From positions 1 to 8,242 of the forward strand of contig NZ_LAJY01000117.1 of NCBI RefSeq assembly GCF_000963705.1: 8,242 nt of DNA, given 5' to 3'. The notes under the pieces were generated by a model. That model made no database searches. It saw nothing but the letters and a program-made list of their open reading frames with translations, and had not been told where the DNA came from. Below are positions 1 through 7,350 of the stretch, piece by piece; the first letter of the stretch is position 1, and each line of letters starts with the position of its first letter. The stretch comes from Elstera litoralis (GTDB taxonomy: Bacteria; Pseudomonadota; Alphaproteobacteria; Elsterales; Elsteraceae). Made by a program: the position numbers and the translations under genes.

Positions 1-143
1 GCATGCCGCCCGCGAGCCAGGAGCAGGTTTCCCCGCTCAAAGCCTCGGCCCGGTCGCAAACTTCGACCGAAATGCCCTGCGCGCGAAGTTCGGCGGCGCA
101 GGCGAGCCCGAAGACGCCCGCGCCCAAAATCCGAACGCGCCGC

Positions 144-160
<17 letters not shown>
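1..160 (-). CDS. thiO: ThiO-type FAD-dependent glycine oxidase, N-terminal part only
   Basis: Only the first 53 codons are in the window; the gene runs off the left edge. The protein begins MSPPSERRVRILGAGVFGLA, where the GxGxxG dinucleotide-binding loop (about residues 13-18) marks an FAD-binding Rossmann fold. It continues to a CSWLAGGM segment typical of the start of ThiO glycine oxidases. ThiO oxidises glycine to iminoglycine (dehydroglycine), which supplies the C2-N3 unit of the thiamine thiazole ring in bacteria that do not use ThiH. The start at 160 lies inside the end of thiC: the two reading frames overlap by 17 bases, with a GGGGGA ribosome-binding-like stretch 5 bases upstream. That implies translational coupling and one operon. 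thiS, thiG and thiE would be expected next, outside the window. Identification rests on the N-terminus plus context, so another DadA-family oxidase cannot be fully excluded. Confidence 0.8.
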
Positions 161-1913
<1,753 letters not shown>

Positions 1914-1917
1914 CGAG

Positions 1918-1925
1918 CCTCTCCC
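1918..1925 (-). promoter_or_regulatory. thiC ribosome binding site
   Basis: The transcript reads GGGAGAGG followed by CTCG and the ATG of thiC, which fixes the start at 1913. The GAGAGG core (1923-1918) is complementary to CCTCTC in the leader at 1992-1987, so it could be masked when the riboswitch is in its ligand-bound state. The pairing is read directly from the sequence; its regulatory use is inferred. Confidence 0.7.
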
Positions 1926-1959
1926 GATTAAATCAGAGACAGACCCGGATACGGCGGGG

Positions 1960-1985
1960 ATAAAGAAAAGACGGATGCCGTCCCG
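1960..1985 (-). terminator. Terminator-like hairpin in the thiC leader
   Basis: Downstream of the riboswitch and before thiC, the transcript contains GACGG-CAT-CCGTC (1982-1970), a 5-bp stem with a 3-base loop. Up to two G·U pairs can extend it. TTTTCTTTAT follows directly. This is short for a Rho-independent terminator but lies exactly where a TPP riboswitch could place one. It may act as an attenuator, be a simple leader hairpin, or be chance. Confidence 0.35.
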
Positions 1986-2011
1986 TGAGAGGGAATTGGG
2001 GCCACCCGCGC

Positions 2012-2113
2012 GTTCAGTCCCTTCGCCGGTATGAACCGGATCAGGTTCTAAGGGTCGCTGTGCCGATCGTGGTTAGATCCAACAGCCTCTCAGCCCCTTG
2101 CGGGACTCCCCTC
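2012..2113 (-). promoter_or_regulatory. TPP riboswitch (THI element) controlling thiC
   Basis: Read on the minus strand, this stretch has the conserved parts of a thiamine pyrophosphate aptamer in order. The P1 strand AGTCCC (2107-2102) comes first, followed by GGGGCTGAGAGG with the invariant CUGAGA pyrimidine-sensing loop. Then come a variable arm, ACCCTTAGAACCTGAT, the GGTTCATACCGGCGAAGGGA pyrophosphate-side helix, and the closing P1 strand GGGACT (2021-2016), which pairs exactly with AGTCCC. It sits about 100 bases upstream of thiC, the usual target. Binding of TPP should lower expression of thiC and the coupled thiO. The downstream leader offers both an SD-masking pairing (1992-1987 with 1923-1918) and a short terminator-like hairpin; which is used cannot be settled from sequence. 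Confidence 0.96.
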
Positions 2114-2122
2114 GAAACGAGG

Positions 2123-2154
2123 ATTACAAGACACGCTTCCGCGCATGGCGTCAA
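2123..2154 (-). promoter_or_regulatory. Candidate promoter upstream of the TPP riboswitch
   Basis: The minus strand has TTGACG (2154-2149), matching the usual -35 box in five of six positions. A TGTAAT (2128-2123) lies 20 bases further on, with an overlapping CTTGTA at a shorter spacing. The -35 is good but the -10 and spacing are imperfect. Its place directly upstream of the riboswitch fits a promoter for the thi operon. No clear terminator separates this point from the gene ending at 2187, so some read-through is possible. Confidence 0.35.
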
Positions 2155-2186
2155 GCGGGTGGACATTGCTCGCCGCTATAAGCCGA

Positions 2187-2687
2187 TTAATGCGCCGCGC
2201 CGAAATACCGAACCGCTGTCAGCAGAATGCCCGTCATCACCACCAGCATCGCTCCAAGTTTGATCGTCATGCGGTTCTCAAGGTCGCGCATGTCGGCGCG
2301 CACCAGGGCGATTTCGTACTTCAGCTCTTCCTTGGTGGCAAGTTTGGCAACTTCGGCTTTCAGCTCATCCTTAGTCGCGCATTTGGCGATATCCGCCTTC
2401 AGTTCGTCCTTGACGGCTTTCAGTTCGTCCTTGGTGGCGGATTTGGCGATTTCAGCCTTCAACTCGTCCTTGACGGCGTTCAGCTCTTCCTTGGTCGCGC
2501 ATTTGGCGATGTCCGCCTTCAGATCGTCCCGGACCGCATTCAGCTCTTCGCGCGTCGATAAATGCGACAGATCGACCGTCCGGCCCTCGGCCAATTGCTC
2601 GGCAATCGCTTCGGCGTGCGCGCGGGGAATACCGCTGCCTTCCAGGGCGCGGGCGGTTTTGAGCGTGTCGAAGGCAACTGCATTCAT
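2187..2687 (-). CDS. DUF1640/CCDC90-like coiled-coil protein with C-terminal membrane anchor
   Basis: The product is 166 residues. The N-terminus (MNAVAFDTLKTARALEGSGI, then AHAEAIAEQLAE) resembles the DUF1640 family, widespread in alphaproteobacteria and related to mitochondrial CCDC90/MCUR1 proteins; its bacterial role is unknown. Residues about 43-125 are an uninterrupted charged coiled coil of near-identical 20-residue units (ATKEELNAVKDELKAEIAKS and variants), plus one 13-residue unit lacking a heptad. Residues about 143-162 (KLGAMLVVMTGILLTAVRYF) form a single hydrophobic helix, so the protein is probably a tail-anchored inner-membrane protein with its coiled coil in the cytoplasm, likely oligomeric. 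I chose the ATG at 2687 because AAGGAGG lies 7 bases upstream; an in-frame ATG at 2741 has no such site and would add 18 residues unlike the family start. Its strand matches thiC, but nothing in its sequence links it to thiamine. Confidence 0.85.
   Translation of the reverse strand: MNAVAFDTLKTARALEGSGIPRAHAEAIAEQLAEGRTVDLSHLSTREELNAVRDDLKADIAKCATKEELNAVKDELKAEIAKSATKDELKAVKDELKADIAKCATKDELKAEVAKLATKEELKYEIALVRADMRDLENRMTIKLGAMLVVMTGILLTAVRYFGAAH
2342..2560 (-). repeat. 60-bp in-frame tandem repeat encoding 20-residue coiled-coil units
   Basis: Three head-to-tail 60-bp units lie at 2381-2440, 2441-2500 and 2501-2560. By hand count the first and second agree at 51 of 60 positions, the second and third at 45 of 60. 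Each unit shows ATTTGGCGAT and GCCTTC on the plus strand at fixed offsets. A fourth, shortened 39-bp unit (2342-2380) lacks 21 bp, exactly one heptad. The graded divergence suggests stepwise internal duplication inside the coiled-coil gene, with the outermost N-terminal copy most drifted. Confidence 0.9.
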
Positions 2688-2763
2688 CTCTGCGCCTCCT
2701 TGCCTTTGCGCCGCAACCGTCTCAAGGCCAATCTCGATCAAGTCCCGGATCGCCTCTTCTCGC

Positions 2764-2797
2764 GTTCAATTTTGAACCGATGCCCGCTTATAAACAA
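2764..2797 (-). promoter_or_regulatory. Candidate promoter with overlapping palindrome for the coiled-coil gene
   Basis: The minus strand has TTGTTT (2797-2792), a 17-base spacer and CAAAAT (2774-2769). These match the -35 and -10 consensus at three and four of six positions. The -10 lies within an inverted repeat, GTTCAA-AA-TTGAAC (2777-2764), a plausible operator. Predicted transcription would start about 75 bases before the ATG at 2687. This is inference from motif likeness and spacing; regulator and activity are unknown. Confidence 0.35.
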
Positions 2798-2864
2798 GCG
2801 CTTTAACGGGGATACGTGTCTAAAACGCCAATGTTTATAACGCGCCGACACCACCCTACCCGCG

Positions 2865-4087
2865 TTACCACACCGCCTCCTTCAACATCACCTTCGGGTC
2901 GAGCAGGTACGCGTCGAACAGCGGCAGGCTTGCCCCGCCGATAGCGCGCGCCACGCTGCCCGTGGTGCCCTCCACCACTTCCGGCGCATGATGCCTTGCA
3001 GATCGAGGCGCCCCAGCGCCGCCCGCGTCGCCGCCACCAGCCGCGCCCTGACGGATACGGGAAACGCCCCATCGATAATCGCCGCCGAAAAATCGATGAC
3101 CGAGCAGGCGGCGGCAATCGCTTGGGCAAGATTATCGGCGGTGGTCTCGATCCAGGTGTCGAGCACCGCGCCGTAATCGTCCCAATCGTCGGGGTTTTTC
3201 CACAGCAGCGACGGATCTTGCCCGGCGGCTTTCAACGCCTGTTCGAACATCAATAGCGAGGCGACGTTGATGAGCTGGCCCCATTTTTGGCCCGCACTGC
3301 GCACCGGCATCGAGCCCACCGCCCCGGCATTGCCCGTGCGGCCGCGATAGACCGTGCCGTTCAGCACTACGCCGCCACCGATGAAATAGCCGACAAAGAA
3401 ATAGATGAAATCCGGGTACGCCGCCCCCTGACCGAAGGTGAGCTCGGCCCCGCAGGCGGCGGTCGCGTCATTTTCCACGAAGACCGGATAGGGCTGCACA
3501 GCGGCGAGCGTCTGCACGAGATCGGTGTCGTGCCACGCCGACATGTCGGCCCCAACGATATCGCCCCACAGCCAGAGTTCGAACGGCACGGCGACGCCGA
3601 GCCCGGCTATTCGCGCCCGCTGTTCGGGAGAGAGTGTGTCGGCCAGCGCGGGCACGCCCTGGGCGACAAACCGCGCAATCGCCTCGGGTGAGGGCCAGGC
3701 ATAGGCTTCGCGCAGCACTTTTCGGACCGTGCCGACGAAATTCATCAGCAGCAGTTCCGCACTGCGCCGCCCAACCTTCAGCCCGAGCGCGAACACACCA
3801 TCGGGATTGAGCGCCAACGGAATCGACGGCTGCCCCACCCGCCCGCGCTGCGGTTCGCCCCGCACCAGCAGTTGATCTTCCTCCAGCCGCCGCATGGTGA
3901 CGGAGGCCGTCTGCGACGACAGCCCCGTCAGCCGCGCGATCTCAGCCTTCGGCAAGCTACCGTGACGGCGCACCAGCGACAGCATCAGCCGTTCGGTGAG
4001 CGTCAGTCCGCCAAGGGGTTTGCGCCCGGCCGGATCTACGCCCGGTCCTTGGTTTCCTAGCCCTGGGCTCGTCGAGTTTAGCACCAT
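2865..4087 (-). CDS. ROK-family transcriptional regulator, probable sugar-operon repressor, frameshifted as written
   Basis: Residues about 28-77 form a winged helix-turn-helix (SLPKAEIARLTGLSSQTASV is the recognition unit), followed by an actin-like ROK domain with ENDATAACGAE (205-215) and GYFIGGGVVLNG (233-244). The kinase phosphate-loop motif is degenerate (LKVGRRSAELLLM instead of DxGGT-like). The usual ROK zinc motif CxCGxxGCxE is replaced by SMPVRSAGQKWGQLIN, so this is a regulator rather than a kinase. It is divergent from frcBCA, which makes it the likely local regulator, comparable in role to FrcR. As written, the frame is lost after residue 368 (LQGIMR). Adding one C·G pair near 2981 restores PEVVEGTTGSVARAIGGASL and a stop at 2865-2867, for 407 residues. 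GGAGG lies 4 bases before the ATG at 4087; the adjacent ATG at 4090 or GTG at 4084 are alternatives. The 39 lost residues are part of the C-terminal ROK fold. Confidence 0.88.
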
Positions 4088-4144
4088 CATTCCTCCCGCC
4101 CGCACGGTCTTAGGGCAAGGGCGCGGGCCGCACAAGAATGCCGT

Positions 4145-4179
4145 ATTGAATAAATAAATCAATCTGCTTTATCTATTGA
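4145..4179. promoter_or_regulatory. Candidate operator region between the ROK gene and frcB
   Basis: An AT-rich island in GC-rich DNA holds an inverted repeat ATTGA-N9-TCAAT (4145-4149 and 4159-4163), with an ATAAATAAA centre. A third half-site, ATTGA, lies at 4175-4179 and overlaps the frcB -35 candidate. ROK regulators commonly bind AT-rich palindromes in divergent spacers, so this is the best candidate site for the neighbouring regulator. On the minus strand TTGATT here could also serve as a -35 for the ROK gene, which would give autoregulation. Confidence 0.4.
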
Positions 4180-4205
4180 CGTGGGCGATGGAGAGGTGTT
4201 TGCTA
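4176..4205 (+). promoter_or_regulatory. frcB: Candidate frcB promoter
   Basis: TTGACG (4176-4181) matches the -35 consensus at five of six positions. The best -10 is TTGCTA (4200-4205) after 18 bases, which is weak. The placement would give a leader of roughly 85 bases ahead of frcB. A weak -10 would fit a promoter needing activation or derepression, but this is inference. Confidence 0.4.
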
Positions 4206-4214
4206 GGGATCGAG

Positions 4215-4231
4215 AGGGGGCATACCCCCCT
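4215..4231 (+). other. GC-rich hairpin in the frcB leader
   Basis: AGGGGG (4215-4220) can pair with CCCCCT (4226-4231) across a 5-base loop, CATAC. This is a 6-bp stem that is nearly all G·C. No T-run follows, so it is not a Rho-independent terminator. It lies between the candidate promoter and the frcB ribosome binding site and could stabilise the messenger or act in regulation. The pairing is visible; any role is inferred. Confidence 0.45.
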
Positions 4232-4297
4232 GTCCAAACGAATATCGCGCAGTCCACAACGGACGCGCCTATAGCGATCCACCGGGAGGATCTCATT

Positions 4298-5320
4298 ATG
4301 AAAGCTCTAACTCTTGCGTCGTGCCTTGGTGCCCTCATTGCCGGGATGGCGGTGAGCAATGCCGCTTTGGCCCAAACCAAGGCCTGCCTGATTACCAAGA
4401 CGGAAACCAATCCCTTCTTCGTGAAAATGAAGGAAGGCGCCGCCGCTGCCGCCACCAAAAGCGGGATTACGCTGCAAACCTTCGCGGGGAAGCTTGACGG
4501 CGATGTGGAAACCCAGGTCGCAGCGGTTGAAACCTGCATCGCCTCGGGCGCGAAAGGCATTCTGATTACCCCGTCCGACTCGCGCGCCCTGGTGCCGGTC
4601 GTGGCGAAAGCCCGTCAAGCGGGCCTGCTGGTGATCGCGCTCGATACGCCGCTGGAACCGGCCTCCGCGTCGGACGCGGTTTTCGCTACCGATAATTTCA
4701 AAGCTGGTGAACTCATTGGCAAATGGGCCGCCGCCAAGCTGGGCGATAAAACCAAGACGGCGAAAATCGCCATGCTGGACCTGAGCGCCCAGCAGGTTTC
4801 GGTCGATTACTTACGCGATCAAGGCTTCCTCAAGGGGTTTGGCATCGACATTAAAGACCCGAAGAAAATCGGCGACGAAGGCGATTTGCGCGTCGTCGGC
4901 CATGATGTGACGCTGGGCAATGAAGAAGGCGGGCGGAAAGCGCTCGAAAACCTCATTCAGCGCGATCCGGGCATTAATGTCGTCTACACGATCAACGAGC
5001 CTGCCGCCGCCGGGGCCTATGAAGCCCTGAAAGCCCTCGGTATCGAAAAGAATGTGACCATCGTCTCGGTCGATGGCGGTTGCCCCGGCGTGCGCAACGT
5101 CAAGCAGGGCGTGATCGGCGCAACCTCGATGCAGTTCCCGCTGCTGATGGCGGCCAAGGGCATTGAAGCCATCGAAACCTTCGCCAAAACCGGCCAAAAG
5201 CCGAAAGCCACCGAGGGCCTCGATTTCTACGATACCGGCGTCGAGCTGATTACCGATGCGCCCGTGCCCGGCATCCCCTCCATTTCCTCGGCAGACGGGC
5301 TGAAGAAATGCTGGGGCTAA
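4298..5320 (+). CDS. frcB: FrcB-like periplasmic sugar-binding protein of an ABC importer
   Basis: This 340-residue protein captures a monosaccharide in the periplasm and delivers it to FrcC/FrcA. Residues 1-25 are a signal peptide: a lysine near the N-terminus, a hydrophobic core, and ALA|Q cleavage after MKALTLASCLGALIAGMAVS and five more residues. The mature part is a type I (PBP1/RbsB-like) binding protein. Blocks strongly recalling rhizobial FrcB include KACLITKTETNPFFVKMKEG, ASGAKGILIT, LVIALDTPLEP, VVYTINEPAAAGAYEALK, VSVDGGCPGV and the end KKCWG. Four cysteines (KAC, ETC, GGC, KKC) sit at positions I recall as shared with FrcB, so disulphides are possible. The ATG at 4298 has GGGAGGA 7 bases upstream. 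Rhizobial FrcB binds fructose, mannose and ribose; the exact ligand here is inferred by similarity. It heads the operon frcB-frcC-frcA. Confidence 0.92.
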   Translation: MKALTLASCLGALIAGMAVSNAALAQTKACLITKTETNPFFVKMKEGAAAAATKSGITLQTFAGKLDGDVETQVAAVETCIASGAKGILITPSDSRALVPVVAKARQAGLLVIALDTPLEPASASDAVFATDNFKAGELIGKWAAAKLGDKTKTAKIAMLDLSAQQVSVDYLRDQGFLKGFGIDIKDPKKIGDEGDLRVVGHDVTLGNEEGGRKALENLIQRDPGINVVYTINEPAAAGAYEALKALGIEKNVTIVSVDGGCPGVRNVKQGVIGATSMQFPLLMAAKGIEAIETFAKTGQKPKATEGLDFYDTGVELITDAPVPGIPSISSADGLKKCWG

Positions 5321-5362
5321 TCGCCTAAGCGTCTAAGACCCTAAAATACTCCCCCTCCCCTC

Positions 5363-5407
5363 GGCAGGGCGGTTCTCTCTTTACCGCCGCCCTGCCATTT
5401 TTCTTTT
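5363..5407 (+). terminator. Intercistronic Rho-independent terminator/attenuator between frcB and frcC
   Basis: GGCAGGGCGG (5363-5372) pairs perfectly with CCGCCCTGCC (5387-5396), a 10-bp GC-rich stem with a 14-base loop. ATTTTTCTTTT follows (5397-5407). It lies 42 bases after the frcB stop and 18 bases before frcC. Partial termination here would yield excess frcB messenger over frcCA, the usual stoichiometry for ABC importers. It would also protect the frcB messenger from 3' decay. The structure is plain; the efficiency is unknown. Confidence 0.85.
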
Positions 5408-5425
5408 GGGACAGAGGAGCCTGCG

Positions 5426-6532
5426 ATGAGCAAGGCTAATGCCTTACGGGCGCGGCTGCCCGCTTCCAGCGATGGATCGACCATGACCCAAGACCCCCCG
5501 CCCGATAAGCTGAACGAGAATTTTGCGAAATTCTTGGAGCCCGCCCCCTCGCCCCTCGTGCGCTTGCAGCACTTTCTGCACGGCAACCCAACGATGGTGC
5601 CGGTTATCGTGCTGCTGCTCAGTGTTCTGGCCTTCGGCGTGATTGCCGGGGATCGGTTCTTCCACCCCTTCAATCTGTCGCTGATTCTGCAACAGGTTTC
5701 GGTGATTGGGATTTTGGCAGCGGCGCAGAGTTTGGTCGTGCTGACGGCGGGAATCGATCTATCGGTTGCCGCCATCATGGTGCTCTCCTCGGTCATTATG
5801 GGAAAGCTTGCCATTGATTTTGGCGTGCCGACGCCGATTGCCCTTGTGGTCGGCTTTGGCGTCGGCATCGGTTGCGGCTATATCAATGGCGCTTTGGTGA
5901 CGCGGCTCAAACTGCCGCCCTTCATCGTTACCCTCGGTACCTGGAATATTCTGTTTGCGCTGAACCTGTGGCTGTCCGGCGCGCAATCGATCCGCAGTCA
6001 GGATATCGATCAAAGCGCGCCGCTGCTGAAATGGTTCGGCGAGCGCGTGAGTTTTATGGGCGCGCAGTTCACCTATGGCGTGTTTCTCACCGCAATTCTG
6101 TTTGCCGCCCTCTGGTTTCTGCTGAACCGTACCGCCTGGGGCCGCCATGTCTATGCCGTGGGCGACGATAAGGAGGCGGCGGAACTCGCGGGCATTCGCA
6201 CCAACCGCACGCTTATCAGCGTCTATGTGCTGGCAGGGCTCGTCTGTGCGCTGGGGGCGTGGGCGTCGATTGGCCGGGTCGGCTCGGTCAGCCCGCAAAG
6301 TTTCTATGAAGGCAATCTGCAATCGATTACCGCCGTCGTGATCGGCGGGATCAGCCTGTTCGGCGGGCGCGGCTCGATTATGGGGCCGTTGATCGGCGCT
6401 TTGATCGTCGGCGTGTTTCAATCCGGCCTCCGCCTCTCCGGGGTCGATGTCCTCTGGCAGATGTTTGCGATTGGCTGGCTCATCATTCTCGCGGTCGCCC
6501 TCGACCAATGGATCCGAAAGGTGTCGGCATGA
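5426..6532 (+). CDS. frcC: FrcC-like sugar ABC transporter permease
   Basis: The protein has 368 residues and belongs to the BPD_transp_2 (RbsC/AraH/FrcC) permease family. It forms the inner-membrane channel of the importer, normally as a dimer. A polar cytoplasmic N-terminus of about 55 residues is followed by roughly eight to ten hydrophobic segments. The first is PVIVLLLSVLAFGVI (59-73), and another ends the protein near 343-360. Family hallmarks are LTAGIDLSV (106-114), LPPFIVTLGT (163-172), the cytoplasmic loop GRHVYAVGDDKEAAELAGI (239-257) that contacts the ATPase, and GGRGSIMGPLIGALIVGVFQ (313-332). GAGGAG lies 6 bases before the ATG at 5426. An in-frame ATG at 5483 would give a shorter tail nearer the usual family start but has no clear ribosome site. 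Its stop overlaps the frcA start by ATGA, so the two are translationally coupled. Confidence 0.92.
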   Translation: MSKANALRARLPASSDGSTMTQDPPPDKLNENFAKFLEPAPSPLVRLQHFLHGNPTMVPVIVLLLSVLAFGVIAGDRFFHPFNLSLILQQVSVIGILAAAQSLVVLTAGIDLSVAAIMVLSSVIMGKLAIDFGVPTPIALVVGFGVGIGCGYINGALVTRLKLPPFIVTLGTWNILFALNLWLSGAQSIRSQDIDQSAPLLKWFGERVSFMGAQFTYGVFLTAILFAALWFLLNRTAWGRHVYAVGDDKEAAELAGIRTNRTLISVYVLAGLVCALGAWASIGRVGSVSPQSFYEGNLQSITAVVIGGISLFGGRGSIMGPLIGALIVGVFQSGLRLSGVDVLWQMFAIGWLIILAVALDQWIRKVSA

Positions 6533-7299
6533 CCCCCGTTCTTCAGGCAAAAGGCCTCGTTAAGCGCTATGGCCGCGTCGTCGCGCTCAATCAGGCGGAT
6601 TTCGACCTGTATCCCGGCGAAATTCTGGCGGTGATCGGCGATAATGGCGCGGGCAAATCCTCGCTGATTAAAGCGCTGTCTGGGGCCTTGATCCCCGACG
6701 AAGGCGAAATTCGGCTCGACGGCATGCCGGTCAACTTCCGCTCGCCGCAAGACGCGCAGGAAGCCGGAATTGCCACAGTCTATCAAACCCTCGCGCTCTC
6801 CCCGGCCCTGTCGATTGCCGATAATATGTTTCTCGGGCGCGAGTTGCGCAAACCGGGGCCGCTCGGGCGCTATTTCCGCATCCTCGACCGCGCCGCGATG
6901 GAAGCGCAGGCGCGCGCCATGCTGGCGGACCTGGGCCTGCTGACCATTCAGAACATCCGCCAGCCGGTCGAAACCCTCTCCGGCGGTCAACGCCAAGGGG
7001 TTGCCGTTGCCAGAGCCACGACCTTCGGCTCGAAAGTGGTGATTATGGACGAACCCACTGCCGCGCTGGGGGTGAAAGAATCGCGCCGGGTGCTGGACCT
7101 CATCCTGCGTGTGCGCGAAAAAGGCCTGCCGATTGTGCTGATCTCGCACAATATGCCCCATGTGTTCGAAATCGCCGATCGCATCCATATTCACCGCCTC
7201 GGCCAGCGCCTTTGCACCATTCGGCCCCAAGATTATTCGATGGCCGATGCGGTGGCCTTCATGACCGGCGCGAAGGAGCCGATGGCGCAGGCGGCCTGA
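6529..7299 (+). CDS. frcA: FrcA-like sugar ABC transporter ATP-binding protein
   Basis: This 256-residue cytoplasmic ATPase drives sugar import through FrcC. It has a single nucleotide-binding domain, as in FrcA and unlike the two-domain RbsA/XylG/AraG proteins. All catalytic motifs are present: Walker A GDNGAGKS (37-44), Q-loop Q86 in VYQTLAL, signature LSGGQ (150-154), Walker B VVIMDEP with D174 and E175, and switch histidine H207 in LISHNMP. I chose the ATG at 6529 because it overlaps the frcC TGA as ATGA and has AAAGG about 8 bases upstream. An in-frame ATG at 6508 would add seven residues inside frcC. In Sinorhizobium meliloti the sugar-kinase gene frcK follows frcA; here an unrelated oxygenase-like gene follows, so phosphorylation must be encoded elsewhere. 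Confidence 0.93.
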   Translation: MTPVLQAKGLVKRYGRVVALNQADFDLYPGEILAVIGDNGAGKSSLIKALSGALIPDEGEIRLDGMPVNFRSPQDAQEAGIATVYQTLALSPALSIADNMFLGRELRKPGPLGRYFRILDRAAMEAQARAMLADLGLLTIQNIRQPVETLSGGQRQGVAVARATTFGSKVVIMDEPTAALGVKESRRVLDLILRVREKGLPIVLISHNMPHVFEIADRIHIHRLGQRLCTIRPQDYSMADAVAFMTGAKEPMAQAA

Positions 7300-7313
7300 T
7301 TTGATCTACCGCA

Positions 7314-7342
7314 TTGAAATACGTGGCGGGGGTGCGCTACAC
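7314..7342 (+). promoter_or_regulatory. Candidate promoter giving a leaderless oxygenase transcript
   Basis: TTGAAA (7314-7319) and CTACAC (7337-7342) are separated by exactly 17 bases. Initiation would be expected about 7 bases past the -10, at or next to the ATG at 7351. No ribosome binding site precedes that ATG (it is preceded by CACCCTCGCCT), which fits leaderless translation. A Shine-Dalgarno-free gene served by read-through from frcA is the alternative. Confidence 0.35.
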
Positions 7343-7350
7343 CCTCGCCT

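Noticed and set aside
2342..2560. The 60-bp repeats as a possible CRISPR array
   Set aside because: Units are contiguous, with no spacers, stay in frame and encode a coiled coil, and copies diverge gradually.
2227..2775. A plus-strand frame of 182 codons, full of SSL/AF/SS repeats, opposite the coiled-coil gene
   Set aside because: The repeats mirror the 60-bp coiled-coil array. The minus-strand frame has a ribosome binding site, a family-like N-terminus and a membrane anchor; this one has none.
5759..6550. A 263-codon minus-strand frame opposite frcC
   Set aside because: It is a hydrophilic shadow of a membrane protein gene, with no ribosome binding site or recognisable domain.
6418..7230. 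A 270-codon minus-strand frame opposite frcC and frcA
   Set aside because: The plus strand carries every ABC ATPase motif in order, so the opposite frame is a shadow.
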